Assembly (NCBI GenBank): GCA_014377915.1
Contig: JACMOT010000538.1
Location: forward strand, 1 to 35,948
Length of the DNA: 35,948 bases
Source of the DNA: Tardiphaga sp.
GTDB taxonomy: Bacteria; Pseudomonadota; Alphaproteobacteria; Rhizobiales; Xanthobacteraceae
Direction of reading: 5' to 3'
Part shown: positions 16,879 through 24,666 of the stretch, in pieces
Layout of the letters: each line of letters opens with the position of its first letter
Numbering within the stretch: the stretch's first letter is position 1
Made by a program: the position numbers and the translations under genes
The notes under the pieces: model-generated
The model's input: only the letters and a program-made list of their open reading frames with translations
Databases searched by the model: none
Told to the model about the DNA's origin: nothing

Positions 16879-17325
16879 GTGAATTATTTCCTCGATCAGA
16901 TCGTTGGCGACAACATGACCCGCAAGGTCACGACCGTTACCAGTGAGGTGACGATGCGTGAACTGGGCAAGCTGTTTGAGCAGGATGATTTTAACGCCTA
17001 TCCGGTTTGGGAAAAGGGCCACGTGGTCGGGGTTGTGTCCAAACTGGACTATCTCGCCTGCTTCGTATTCACGCCTGACCATATGGTGCCGCCATATAAT
17101 GAGCTGATGCAGCGCCAGGTCGCCGATGTCATGACGTCGGAGTTCATTTATGTCGGCACGGAGACGAAGCTGACGCGCGTTCTGCAGCTGATGGTTGATC
17201 ACCGTATTCGCAGCATGCCGGTCATCGATATGGACCAGAAATTGTCGGGCATCATCTCGCGGGAAGATGTCATGCGCGCACTGGCACGCAGCACCAGTGG
17301 GGACAGGTTGGCCGGAGCCGGCTAG
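16879..17325 (+). CDS. CBS-domain pair protein (148 aa)
   Basis: Two CBS repeats and nothing else: GDNMTRKVTTVTSEVTMRELGKLF (residues 10-33) with NAYPVWEKGHVVGVVSKLD, and VADVMTSEFIYVGTE with RIRSMPVIDMDQKLSGIISREDVMRAL. Unlike the two CBS-BON proteins nearby, it has a longer loop inside the first repeat and no BON domain. Stand-alone CBS pairs typically bind AMP/ATP and regulate other enzymes. The start is a GTG at 16879 with only a weak GGA upstream; the ATG at codon 13 would cut the first repeat. A perfect FixK-like box is 95 bases upstream. It is followed after 20 bases by a USP remnant and then the acyl-CoA synthetase/GNAT fusion, probably one transcript. Confidence 0.86.
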   Translation: MNYFLDQIVGDNMTRKVTTVTSEVTMRELGKLFEQDDFNAYPVWEKGHVVGVVSKLDYLACFVFTPDHMVPPYNELMQRQVADVMTSEFIYVGTETKLTRVLQLMVDHRIRSMPVIDMDQKLSGIISREDVMRALARSTSGDRLAGAG

Positions 17326-17345
17326 TCCAGGCAAGCGGGGGCACT

Positions 17346-17785
17346 ATGGCATTCAAGGAAGCTCCGCTGCCGCTGGTTGGCGATCTCGGCCCGGCTACTG
17401 TCGTTGCGATCGAGAAATGCGTGGCGATGGCAGTGGATATCGGGGCCCGTATTTCCGCTGTGGCGGTTGAGCTGGATGCGGCGGTCCGTCCTGCGGCGAT
17501 GATCCCTGTCGATCGGGACGAGGCGGCAACGATCGAAAAGACCCGCGGCGCCTCGAATGCCGGCGACCTTTCATAGCGCTTCGCGGTGTGGCGGAAAGTT
17601 TCGAAACGGTGAAGCGTGACGGCAGTTCTGTCGGTATGGCGTTTCGCGCCTATGCCAGGGCGCATGCGATTGATCTGCTGGTGATGGGAGCCTACCGTCA
17701 CTCGGTGATGAATGAGTGGGTCTGGGGTGGCGCCAGCAACACCGTCATCGGTCAGCCACCCTGCTGGGTTATGATGTCGCATTAA
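17346..17785 (+). pseudogene. Remnant of a tandem universal stress protein (internal deletion plus frameshift)
   Basis: The 5' part starts MAFKEAPLPLVGDL after a GGGGG ribosome binding site and resembles a USP N terminus (ATVVAIEKCVAMAVDIGARISAVAVELD) up to RGASNAGDLS, where it stops at 17576. The 3' part, in another frame, reads RDGSSVGMAFRAYARAHAIDLLVMGAYRHSVMNEWVWGG and ends VMMSH at 17785, the C-terminal end of a USP. Complete tandem USPs are about 275 aa; only about 145 codons remain, so roughly 130 codons of the middle are missing and the join (near 17570-17590) is out of frame. The ATP-loop glycine is changed (GAYRH instead of GGYGH), consistent with decay. A 76-aa peptide could still be translated. 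Confidence 0.75.
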
Positions 17786-17846
17786 AGGGCTAATTCAGAA
17801 CGGCGCGTGCGACCGTCCTGGAAACGGCTCGATTGGAGCCGGCCCG

Positions 17847-20543
17847 ATGTCTATATATCGTCTCAGCAAGCTGCTCGCGCCGCGTTCGGTAGCGCTCGTC
17901 GGTGGCAGCCCGCATCCCGGTTCGGTCGGTCAGGCGGTGTTGCGCAATATTCGTCAGGCCGGGTTCGACGGACCATTCGGCGTGGTCAATTCGCACTATC
18001 CCGAGATCGCGGGTCTCGCGACGGTCGGTAGCCTGGCCGCATTGCCATTCGTGCCGGAACTGGTGGTGATCACAGCGCCGGCCGAAGCGATTCCCGGTCT
18101 GGTCGAAGAGGCGGGACGTCTGGGTTGCGCCGGCGCTCTGATCATCTCATCGGGGCTGGGCCATGGCCCGGGCTCGCTCGAGGCAGAGATCGACGACGCG
18201 GCGCGCCGCCATCACATGCGAATCATCGGGCCGAACTGCATCGGCGTGATGATGCCCGGCGCCCGGCTGAATGCCTCCTTTGCCGCCGCCATGCCGCGCG
18301 CGGGTAATCTGGCGCTGATCTCGCAATCCGGCGCGATCGTCGCCGGGATGGTGGGCTGGGCCGAGCAACGCGGCGTGGGCTTCTCCGGTGTGGTCTCGAT
18401 TGGCGATCAGCTCGACGTCGATATCGCGGATCTGCTCGATTATTTCGCACTCGATGGCAAGACCAAGGCGATCCTGCTCTATGTCGAGGCCATCAAGGAC
18501 GCCCGCAAATTCATGTCGGCGGCGCGGGCGGCGGCCCGGGTCAAGCCGGTGATCGTCATCAAGTCCGGCCGCATGGCGCAGGGGGCGCAAGCGGCGGCGA
18601 CGCATACCGGAGCGCTCGCCGGTGCCGATGCGGTTTATGACGCCGCCTTCCGCCGCGCGGGCGTGCTTCGCGTCGCCGATTTGCGCGAATTGTTCGATTG
18701 CGCCGAGACCCTCGGCCGGATCGGGTCGCCAGCCGGCAAGCGGCTGGCGATCCTGACCAATGGCGGTGGCATCGGCGTGCTGGCAGTCGATCGGCTGGCC
18801 GAACTTGGCGGCGTTCCGGCGTCGATTTCCCCTTCTACCCGCGCCCAGCTCGACGCCGTGCTTCCGCCAACCTGGTCCGGCGCCAACCCGGTCGACATCA
18901 TCGGCGACGCCGATGCGGCGCGCTACGCGGCGGCTTTGGAAATCCTGCTGGCCGATCCGGCCAATGACGCCGTTCTGGTCATGAACGTGCAGACCGCGAT
19001 CTCTTCCGCCGACGCGATTGCCGCGGCGGTCATGAAGGCCGTCGCGGATTATGGCGCGACGCATCGCGGCTTTGCCAAGCCGGTGCTGGCTGTATGGGTC
19101 GGAGCTGATCCCCGGACCCGGGCGCAGCTGAGTGCCGCCGGCATTCCGAACTATCCCACCGGCGGTGACGCCGTGCACGGTTTCATGCATCTGGTGCAGC
19201 ATCGCGAGCTGGTCGAATCGCTCGCGCAGGTCCCGCCGGCGCTGCCGGAGGAGTTCGTTCCCGCCAAGGAGACCGCGCGAAAGATCGTCGAAACGGCGAT
19301 CAGCGAGCAGCGGCAGTGGCTCGATCCGATCGAGATCAAGCAATTGCTGGAAGCGTACCAAATTCCAATGATTGCGACCTTCGTCGCGGCGGATGCCGAC
19401 GAAGCCGTCTTGCATGCGTCGAAGATCCTGGAGCAGGGCGATACCGTTGTTCTCAAGATCCTGTCGCGCGACATTCCCCACAAATCCGACGTGGGCGGGG
19501 TCGTTCTCAATCTGACCGGCGTCGAAGCCGTGCGCGCGGCGACCGCTGACATTCTTGCCCGTGCGCGGCAGTTGTGTCCGGAGGCGCGCATCCATGGTGT
19601 CATCGTCCAGGCGATGATGGTTCGGCCCAAGGTTCGCGAACTGATCATCGGGCTTGCCGACGATCCCACCTTCGGCACCGTCGTGGTGTTCGGTCGCGGC
19701 GGCACCGCGGTGGAGATCATCAATGACAAGGCGCTGGCGCTGCCACCGCTCGACCTGCCGCTGGCACGGGACCTGATCGCGCGCACGCGGGTGTCCCGCC
19801 TGCTGCAGCATTACCGCGATGTTCCGGCTGTAAAGCCCGACGCGGTGGCGCTGACGCTGGTCAAGCTGGCTCAAATGGCGGCCGACATTCCCGAAATCCG
19901 CGAACTGGACATCAATCCGCTATTGGCCGACGAGCATGGCGTGCTAGCCGTCGATGCGCGCGTCGCGGTGAACGAGATCACGCGGAAATTCAGAGGCAGT
20001 GGGCCTGCCAATTTCGCGGTTCGGCCCTATCCATCGCAGTGGCAGCGGCACATCGAGGTGAAGGACGGGTGGCAGGTCTTCGTCCGGCCGATCCGTCCGG
20101 AGGACGAGCCGACCATCCAGCGATTTCTCGAACACGTCACCAGCGATGATCGCCGGCTGCGCTTCTTCGCGCCGATGAAGCAATTCAGCCATGAGTTCAT
20201 CGCCCGCCTGACGCAGCTGGATTATGCCCGCGCAATGGCTTTTGTGGCCTTCGATGGGAAGACACGCGAGATGGTCGGCGTCGTGCGCCTGCACTCCGAT
20301 TCGATCTATGAAAGCGGTGAATATGCGATCCTGCTGCGCTCCGATCTGAAAGGCCGCGGGCTCGGCTGGACGCTGATGCAGCTGATCATCGAATACGCGA
20401 AATCCGAAGGGCTGAAACGCATTTCCGGCGATGTGCTGCGCGACAACAGGGTGATGCTGGCGATGTGCCGGCAACTCGGGTTTGACGTGAAGAGCAATAC
20501 GGAGGAGCCGTCACTCTGCAATGTCTCGCTGCGGCTGGAGTGA
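17847..20543 (+). CDS. Acyl-CoA synthetase (NDP-forming)-like protein fused to GNAT acetyltransferase (Pat type)
   Basis: An 898-aa fusion. Residues 1-460 resemble the CoA-binding alpha part of NDP-forming acetyl-CoA synthetases (SVALVGGSPHPGSVG; IIGPNCIGV; His253 in ATHTGALAGADAVY). Residues 480-710 resemble the ATP-grasp beta part (VVLKILSRDIPHKSDVGGV; VFGRGGTAVEI; RELDINPLL). About 730-898 is a GNAT domain (VFVRPIRPEDEPTIQRFL; LRSDLKGRGLGWTLMQLI). This is the layout of Pat/PatZ protein lysine acetyltransferases, which control acetyl-CoA synthetase and other enzymes. His253 and the ATP-grasp motifs are kept, so residual synthetase activity cannot be excluded. GGAG lies eight bases before the ATG. 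It follows the USP remnant by about 60 bases; no FixK box is directly upstream, so it probably depends on the promoter before the CBS gene. Confidence 0.9.
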   Translation: MSIYRLSKLLAPRSVALVGGSPHPGSVGQAVLRNIRQAGFDGPFGVVNSHYPEIAGLATVGSLAALPFVPELVVITAPAEAIPGLVEEAGRLGCAGALIISSGLGHGPGSLEAEIDDAARRHHMRIIGPNCIGVMMPGARLNASFAAAMPRAGNLALISQSGAIVAGMVGWAEQRGVGFSGVVSIGDQLDVDIADLLDYFALDGKTKAILLYVEAIKDARKFMSAARAAARVKPVIVIKSGRMAQGAQAAATHTGALAGADAVYDAAFRRAGVLRVADLRELFDCAETLGRIGSPAGKRLAILTNGGGIGVLAVDRLAELGGVPASISPSTRAQLDAVLPPTWSGANPVDIIGDADAARYAAALEILLADPANDAVLVMNVQTAISSADAIAAAVMKAVADYGATHRGFAKPVLAVWVGADPRTRAQLSAAGIPNYPTGGDAVHGFMHLVQHRELVESLAQVPPALPEEFVPAKETARKIVETAISEQRQWLDPIEIKQLLEAYQIPMIATFVAADADEAVLHASKILEQGDTVVLKILSRDIPHKSDVGGVVLNLTGVEAVRAATADILARARQLCPEARIHGVIVQAMMVRPKVRELIIGLADDPTFGTVVVFGRGGTAVEIINDKALALPPLDLPLARDLIARTRVSRLLQHYRDVPAVKPDAVALTLVKLAQMAADIPEIRELDINPLLADEHGVLAVDARVAVNEITRKFRGSGPANFAVRPYPSQWQRHIEVKDGWQVFVRPIRPEDEPTIQRFLEHVTSDDRRLRFFAPMKQFSHEFIARLTQLDYARAMAFVAFDGKTREMVGVVRLHSDSIYESGEYAILLRSDLKGRGLGWTLMQLIIEYAKSEGLKRISGDVLRDNRVMLAMCRQLGFDVKSNTEEPSLCNVSLRLE

Positions 20544-20624
20544 CCGTCAACCAGCGGCAATGCAGCTGCCCGGGTTAGCTGTGGTTTGAACGACGAACGC
20601 GATCGGCCGGCAACGCGCCAGGAT

Positions 20625-20942
20625 CTATTCCAGGGTCTTGAGGAAGGCCAGCAGGTCATTGATCTGGTCGGGCTCCAGCTGAAATTCCGGCATGGTGGGA
20701 TGGCCGGTGACAATGCCTTCCGCCAGCGCCTCGGCCAGGGTTTCGATCCGGTAGCGTTCATGCAGCGTGCGGAACGGTGGCGCGATCCTGAGCGGGCTTC
20801 GCGTCACCCGATCAATCGAATGGCAGCGCGCGCAATTCACCCGAGCAAATGTCTTCCCGCGCTGTTCGGCCGGTGACGCGGCCAGAGCCGGCGTCACCAG
20901 GAGGCTGGCGATGACGAAGTGATGCAACAGGTGGCGGGTCAT
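20625..20942 (-). CDS. Small secreted monohaem cytochrome c
   Basis: A 105-aa protein: a Sec signal peptide (MTRHLLHHFVIASLLVTPALA, cleavage after ALA), then a class I cytochrome c with haem motif CARCH (C37, C40, H41) and a likely axial Met84 in HPTMPEF. It should be a soluble periplasmic electron carrier. The start at 20942 gives the clean signal peptide, has AAGGA upstream and falls about 23 bases after the start site predicted from the FixK-like box at 21000-21013; an ATG at 20963 is less likely. It is divergent from fixNOQP and may supply electrons to the oxidase or take part in its assembly; that is inference from position. It converges with the Pat-like gene (80-base gap). Confidence 0.88.
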   Translation of the reverse strand: MTRHLLHHFVIASLLVTPALAASPAEQRGKTFARVNCARCHSIDRVTRSPLRIAPPFRTLHERYRIETLAEALAEGIVTGHPTMPEFQLEPDQINDLLAFLKTLE

Positions 20943-20999
20943 TCCGGCGCTATCCTTGGGCATGTGCCTTCGAGATAGTACGAATGGTGGCTCACGATC

Positions 21000-21013
21000 T
21001 TGACCTGCATCAA
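21000..21013. promoter_or_regulatory. FixK-type box, cytochrome c side of divergent promoter
   Basis: TTGACCTGCATCAA matches TTGA-N6-TCAA exactly. Its centre is about 65 bases from the cytochrome c start at 20942, giving a predicted minus-strand start site near 20965. Confidence 0.75.
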
Positions 21014-21054
21014 GCTCGCAGATCAAGCGGCGTCGCCGCCAAACCACGCCACTT

Positions 21055-21068
21055 TTGATCTCGATCAA
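21055..21068. promoter_or_regulatory. FixK-type box of the fixNOQP promoter
   Basis: TTGATCTCGATCAA is a perfect palindrome (TTGAT-CTCG-ATCAA), the most symmetric of the nine boxes in the window. Its centre is about 60 bases before the fixN ATG; a start site near 21103, preceded by a -10-like CATGAT, leaves an 18-base leader with GGGGAA. Confidence 0.85.
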
Positions 21069-21120
21069 ATCGGTTGCGGTCTTGGCATGATTTGAAGGCT
21101 GCAGACTCGGGGAAACTGAC

Positions 21121-22779
21121 ATGCAGCCAAATATCGACGTTAAACGGATGACCGCTGGTGAGTCGGGGCTGGCTGCCCTTTTCACGGTGGCCGTATTCCT
21201 GTGCATTCTGGCCGCGGGCAAGGCGGAGGACGCGCCGTTTGCTTTTCACGCGACGCTGGCTGGTGCCGCCAGCCTGATCGCGGTGTTCGCAATTCTGAAC
21301 CGCTATTTTGACAGGACGACGCTGCCGCCGCAGGAGATTAACGGCAAGCCAAATTACAATTTCGGCCCGATCAAGGTTGCCTCGTTCATGGCGATGTTCT
21401 GGGGCATCGCCGGGTTCACCGTCGGCCTGCTGATCGCGATGCAGCTGGCATGGCCCGCGCTGAACTTCGATCTGCCATGGACCAGCTTTGGCCGACTGCG
21501 ACCGCTGCACACTTCCGCGGTGGTGTTCGCCTTCGGCGGCAACGTATTGCTGGCGACCTCGTTCTACGTTGTTCAGAAGACCTGCCGTGTACGACTCGCC
21601 GGTGATCTGGCGCCCTGGTTCGTCATTCTGGGCTATAATTTCTTCATCCTGATCGCGGGCACCGGCTATCTGCTCGGCGTGACCCAATCCAAGGAATATG
21701 CCGAGCCGGAATGGTATGCCGATCTCTGGCTGACCATCGTCTGGGTAACCTACCTGCTGGTGTTCCTGATGACGCTGGTCAAGCGCAAGGAGCCCCACAT
21801 CTTTGTCGCCAACTGGTTCTATCTGGCCTTCATCGTGACCATCGCCGTGCTGCACCTCGGCAATAATCCGGCTTTGCCGGTCTCGGTGTTCGGCTCCAAG
21901 TCCTATGTCGCCTGGGGCGGCGTGCAGGATGCCATGTTCCAGTGGTGGTATGGTCACAACGCGGTGGGCTTCTTTCTCACCGCCGGCTTCCTCGCCATCA
22001 TGTACTACTTCATCCCGAAGCGCGCGCAGCGGCCAATCTACTCCTATCGGCTGTCGATCGTGCATTTCTGGGCAATCATCTTCCTCTACATCTGGGCTGG
22101 TCCGCACCATCTGCACTACACCGCGCTGCCGGACTGGGCGCAAACGCTCGGCATGACGTTCTCCATCATGCTGTGGATGCCGTCCTGGGGGGGCATGATC
22201 AACGGCCTGATGACGCTGTCGGGCGCCTGGGACAAGCTGCGTACCGATCCGGTGCTGCGCATGCTGGTGGTTTCTGTGGCGTTCTACGGCATGGCAACCT
22301 TCGAAGGCCCTCTGATGTCGATCAAGGTGGTGAATTCGCTCAGCCACTACACCGACTGGACCATCGGCCACGTGCATTCCGGTGCGCTCGGCTGGGTCGG
22401 CTTTGTCTCGTTCGGCGCGCTGTATTGCCTGGTGCCGTGGATCTGGCAGCGCAAGGAACTCTATAGCCTGAAGCTGGTGAGCTGGCATTTCTGGATCGCG
22501 ACGCTGGGCATCGTTCTCTACATCTCGGCGATGTGGGTGTCGGGCATTCTGCAGGGCCTGATGTGGCGCGCTTACACCTCGCTCGGCTTTCTCGAATATT
22601 CCTTCATCGAAAGCGTCGAGGCGATGCATCCCTTCTATATCATCCGTGCCCTCGGGGGCGGCCTGTTCCTGATCGGCGCGCTGATCATGGCCTATAATCT
22701 GTGGATGACGGTTCGCGTCGGCGAAGCCGAATCCGAGGTGCCGCTGCCTTCCGGCGCATCCCTGCAAGCCGCCGAGTAA
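21121..22779 (+). CDS. fixN: cbb3-type cytochrome c oxidase subunit I
   Basis: The 552-aa catalytic haem-copper subunit (CcoN) of the high-affinity cbb3 oxidase, which reduces O2 to water and pumps protons at nanomolar oxygen. About 12 transmembrane helices are apparent. The cofactor histidines are all present: H130 (RPLHTSAV) and H419 for the low-spin haem b, H417 (GHVHSG) for the high-spin haem b3, and the CuB ligands H279 (WWYGHN), H329 and H330 (AGPHHLH). The ATG at 21121 follows GGGGAA and lies 53 bases after a perfect FixK-like palindrome. It is the first gene of fixNOQP; fixO starts 11 bases after its stop. Confidence 0.98.
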   Translation: MQPNIDVKRMTAGESGLAALFTVAVFLCILAAGKAEDAPFAFHATLAGAASLIAVFAILNRYFDRTTLPPQEINGKPNYNFGPIKVASFMAMFWGIAGFTVGLLIAMQLAWPALNFDLPWTSFGRLRPLHTSAVVFAFGGNVLLATSFYVVQKTCRVRLAGDLAPWFVILGYNFFILIAGTGYLLGVTQSKEYAEPEWYADLWLTIVWVTYLLVFLMTLVKRKEPHIFVANWFYLAFIVTIAVLHLGNNPALPVSVFGSKSYVAWGGVQDAMFQWWYGHNAVGFFLTAGFLAIMYYFIPKRAQRPIYSYRLSIVHFWAIIFLYIWAGPHHLHYTALPDWAQTLGMTFSIMLWMPSWGGMINGLMTLSGAWDKLRTDPVLRMLVVSVAFYGMATFEGPLMSIKVVNSLSHYTDWTIGHVHSGALGWVGFVSFGALYCLVPWIWQRKELYSLKLVSWHFWIATLGIVLYISAMWVSGILQGLMWRAYTSLGFLEYSFIESVEAMHPFYIIRALGGGLFLIGALIMAYNLWMTVRVGEAESEVPLPSGASLQAAE

Positions 22780-22790
22780 GGAACGCACCG

Positions 22791-23525
22791 ATGTCTTTCT
22801 GGAGTCGACACCAAATCATGGAGAAGAACTCGATCGTCCTGATCGTGGGCATTCTCCTGGTCATCGCGATCGGCGGCCTCGTCGAGATCACGCCGCTGTT
22901 CTACCTCAAGAGCACCATCGAAGTAGTCGATGGCGTGCGTCCCTATACGCCGCTCGAACTCACTGGACGTAATATCTACGTCCGTGAAGGCTGCTATCTC
23001 TGCCACTCGCAGATGATCCGGCCGCTGCGCGACGAAGTCGAGCGCTACGGCCACTACTCGCTGGCGGCGGAAAGCATGTACGACCATCCGTTCCAGTGGG
23101 GCTCGAAGCGCACCGGGCCGGACCTGGCCCGCGTTGGCGCGAAATATTCCGACGAGTGGCATGTCACCCATCTCAGCAATCCGCGCGCGATCGTTCCGCA
23201 ATCGGTGATGCCGGGCTACAAATTCCTCGCGGAGACCGAGGTTAACCTGGAGCAGATCGGCGATCACCTGCGCACCAACCGTGCCGTCGGGGTTCCGTAT
23301 TCCGACGACCAGATCGCCAACGCCGCCGTGGATATGAAGGCACAGACCGACCCTGACAGCGCCGAAGCCGACGCTTTCACCAAGCGCTATCCGAAGGCGG
23401 TGGCGCGCAATTTCGACGGCAAGCCCGGTCTGCCCACCGAGATGGATGCGTTGATCTCGTATTTGCAGATGCTGGGAACGCTGGTCGATTTCAAGCTCTA
23501 CAACGAAAAAGCAAACCTCCGCTGA
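22791..23525 (+). CDS. fixO: cbb3-type cytochrome c oxidase subunit II (monohaem)
   Basis: The 244-aa membrane-anchored cytochrome c subunit CcoO. It has an N-terminal transmembrane helix (about residues 14-33), then a periplasmic domain with one haem c site, CYLCH (C68, C71, H72), and a probable axial Met in SVMPGYKF. It passes electrons from FixP towards FixN. The start ATG (22791) is preceded by AAGGAACG; the frame is open further upstream into fixN but that part is not FixO-like. Ten bases separate it from fixQ. Confidence 0.97.
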   Translation: MSFWSRHQIMEKNSIVLIVGILLVIAIGGLVEITPLFYLKSTIEVVDGVRPYTPLELTGRNIYVREGCYLCHSQMIRPLRDEVERYGHYSLAAESMYDHPFQWGSKRTGPDLARVGAKYSDEWHVTHLSNPRAIVPQSVMPGYKFLAETEVNLEQIGDHLRTNRAVGVPYSDDQIANAAVDMKAQTDPDSAEADAFTKRYPKAVARNFDGKPGLPTEMDALISYLQMLGTLVDFKLYNEKANLR

Positions 23526-23535
23526 GGAGAAACCC

Positions 23536-23700
23536 ATGCGCGCGATACTGACGGTTCAAAATTTCGCTTCGGACATTGTCGTCACATTATGGACGCCGAT
23601 TTTCGTCGGAATCTTTATTGCCATTGTGGTTTACGCCCTGTGGCCCCGCAACAAGTCCACGTTCGACGCGGCGGCGCGGCTGCCGCTGCGGGAGGAATGA
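23536..23700 (+). CDS. fixQ: cbb3-type oxidase small subunit CcoQ
   Basis: A 54-aa single-helix membrane protein, MRAILTVQNFASDIVV..., with one transmembrane segment (about residues 18-36, containing TPIFVGIFIAIVVYALWP) and a polar C-terminal tail ending RLPLREE. Size, the helix followed by WPRNK, and position between fixO and fixP identify it. CcoQ stabilises the complex. The ribosome binding site GAGGAGA lies seven bases before the ATG. The end of the gene (GGAGGAATGA) supplies the ribosome binding site of fixP. Confidence 0.93.
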   Translation: MRAILTVQNFASDIVVTLWTPIFVGIFIAIVVYALWPRNKSTFDAAARLPLREE

Positions 23701-23707
23701 TCGCATC

Positions 23708-24583
23708 ATGACCGACCACGACGAAAATTTCGACCATGTCACGGGCAAGACCACCACGGGTCATTCCTGGGATGGCATCAAGGAACTGAACACGCCGCTA
23801 CCGCGCTGGTGGGTGCTGACCTTCTACGCGTGCATTGTGTGGGCGTTCGGCTACTGGATCGTCTATCCAGCCTGGCCCTTGGTCTGGGGTTACACCACCG
23901 GCGTTGCGCATTACTCGTCGCGCGCCGATGTCGCGGTCGAACTCGCCAATCTGGAAAAGATCCGCGGTGACAAGATGGTCACGCTGGGGGCTGCGCCGCT
24001 GGCAGACATCGAAAAGGATCCGGCGCTCCTGGCACTGGCGCGTGCCCGCGGCAAGGCGGTGTTCGGTGATAATTGCGCGCCATGCCACGGCAGCGGCGCG
24101 GCTGGCGCCAAGGGCTTTCCGAACCTGAACGACGACGACTGGCTATGGGGCGGTTCGCTGGAGCAGATCCAGAAGACGCTGCAATACGGCATTCGCTCCG
24201 GCCATGCCGAAGCCCATGAAGGCGCCATGCTGGCGTTTGGCCGCGATGGCACGCTGAAGAAGCCGGAGATCGTCACGGTGGCGAATTTTGTGCGTTCGCT
24301 ATCGGGGTTGGCGACGGCCCCCGGCTACAAGGCGGATGCTGGTCAGAAATTGTTCGCGGAAAACTGCGCCTCTTGCCACGGTGACGCCGGCAAGGGCAAT
24401 CAGGAAATGGGCGCGCCCAATCTCACCGATGGCATCTGGCTCTACGGTTCTGATGAGGCGACCATTGTGGAAACCGTCACCAACGGCCGTAACGGCGTGA
24501 TGCCGGCGTGGTCCGGTCGGCTCGATCCCGCGACGATCAAGGCACTCACCGTTTACGTGCATTCGCTCGGCGGCGGCCAATAG
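23708..24583 (+). CDS. fixP: cbb3-type oxidase subunit III (dihaem cytochrome c)
   Basis: The 291-aa membrane-anchored dihaem cytochrome CcoP. The N-terminal cytoplasmic part (HSWDGIKELNTPLPRWW) and one transmembrane helix (about 35-62) are followed by two cytochrome c domains with CAPCH (C123-H127) and CASCH (C220-H224); each has downstream methionines suitable as axial ligands (EGAMLAF, GVMPAWSG). It accepts electrons from soluble cytochrome c or the bc1 complex. The ATG at 23708 is seven bases after the fixQ stop, with GGAGG inside the fixQ end. The frame is open upstream through fixQ, but that reading is not FixP. Confidence 0.97.
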   Translation: MTDHDENFDHVTGKTTTGHSWDGIKELNTPLPRWWVLTFYACIVWAFGYWIVYPAWPLVWGYTTGVAHYSSRADVAVELANLEKIRGDKMVTLGAAPLADIEKDPALLALARARGKAVFGDNCAPCHGSGAAGAKGFPNLNDDDWLWGGSLEQIQKTLQYGIRSGHAEAHEGAMLAFGRDGTLKKPEIVTVANFVRSLSGLATAPGYKADAGQKLFAENCASCHGDAGKGNQEMGAPNLTDGIWLYGSDEATIVETVTNGRNGVMPAWSGRLDPATIKALTVYVHSLGGGQ

Positions 24584-24608
24584 GTCGCCGCGAGCCGCCG
24601 GACGCGAA

Positions 24609-24622
24609 TTGAGGTGGATCAA
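24609..24622. promoter_or_regulatory. FixK-type box of the fixGHIS promoter
   Basis: TTGAGGTGGATCAA matches TTGA-N6-TCAA exactly. It lies in the 83-base gap between fixP and fixG. A start site about 41 bases from the centre (near 24657) precedes the fixG ATG at 24667 by about ten bases, or the second in-frame ATG (24676) by about nineteen, so the second ATG may be the true start. Confidence 0.8.
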
Positions 24623-24666
24623 TAAAGTCACCGGATTCACCACTAGGGTCATTTCAAAGTCGAGAT

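Noticed and set aside
18147..19874. 575-codon minus-strand frame inside the Pat-like gene
   Set aside because: Antisense of a well-supported gene, without domains or a ribosome binding site.
21010..22788. 592-codon minus-strand frame opposite fixN
   Set aside because: fixN has every haem and copper ligand; the opposite frame is His/Gln/Arg-rich noise and covers the FixK boxes.
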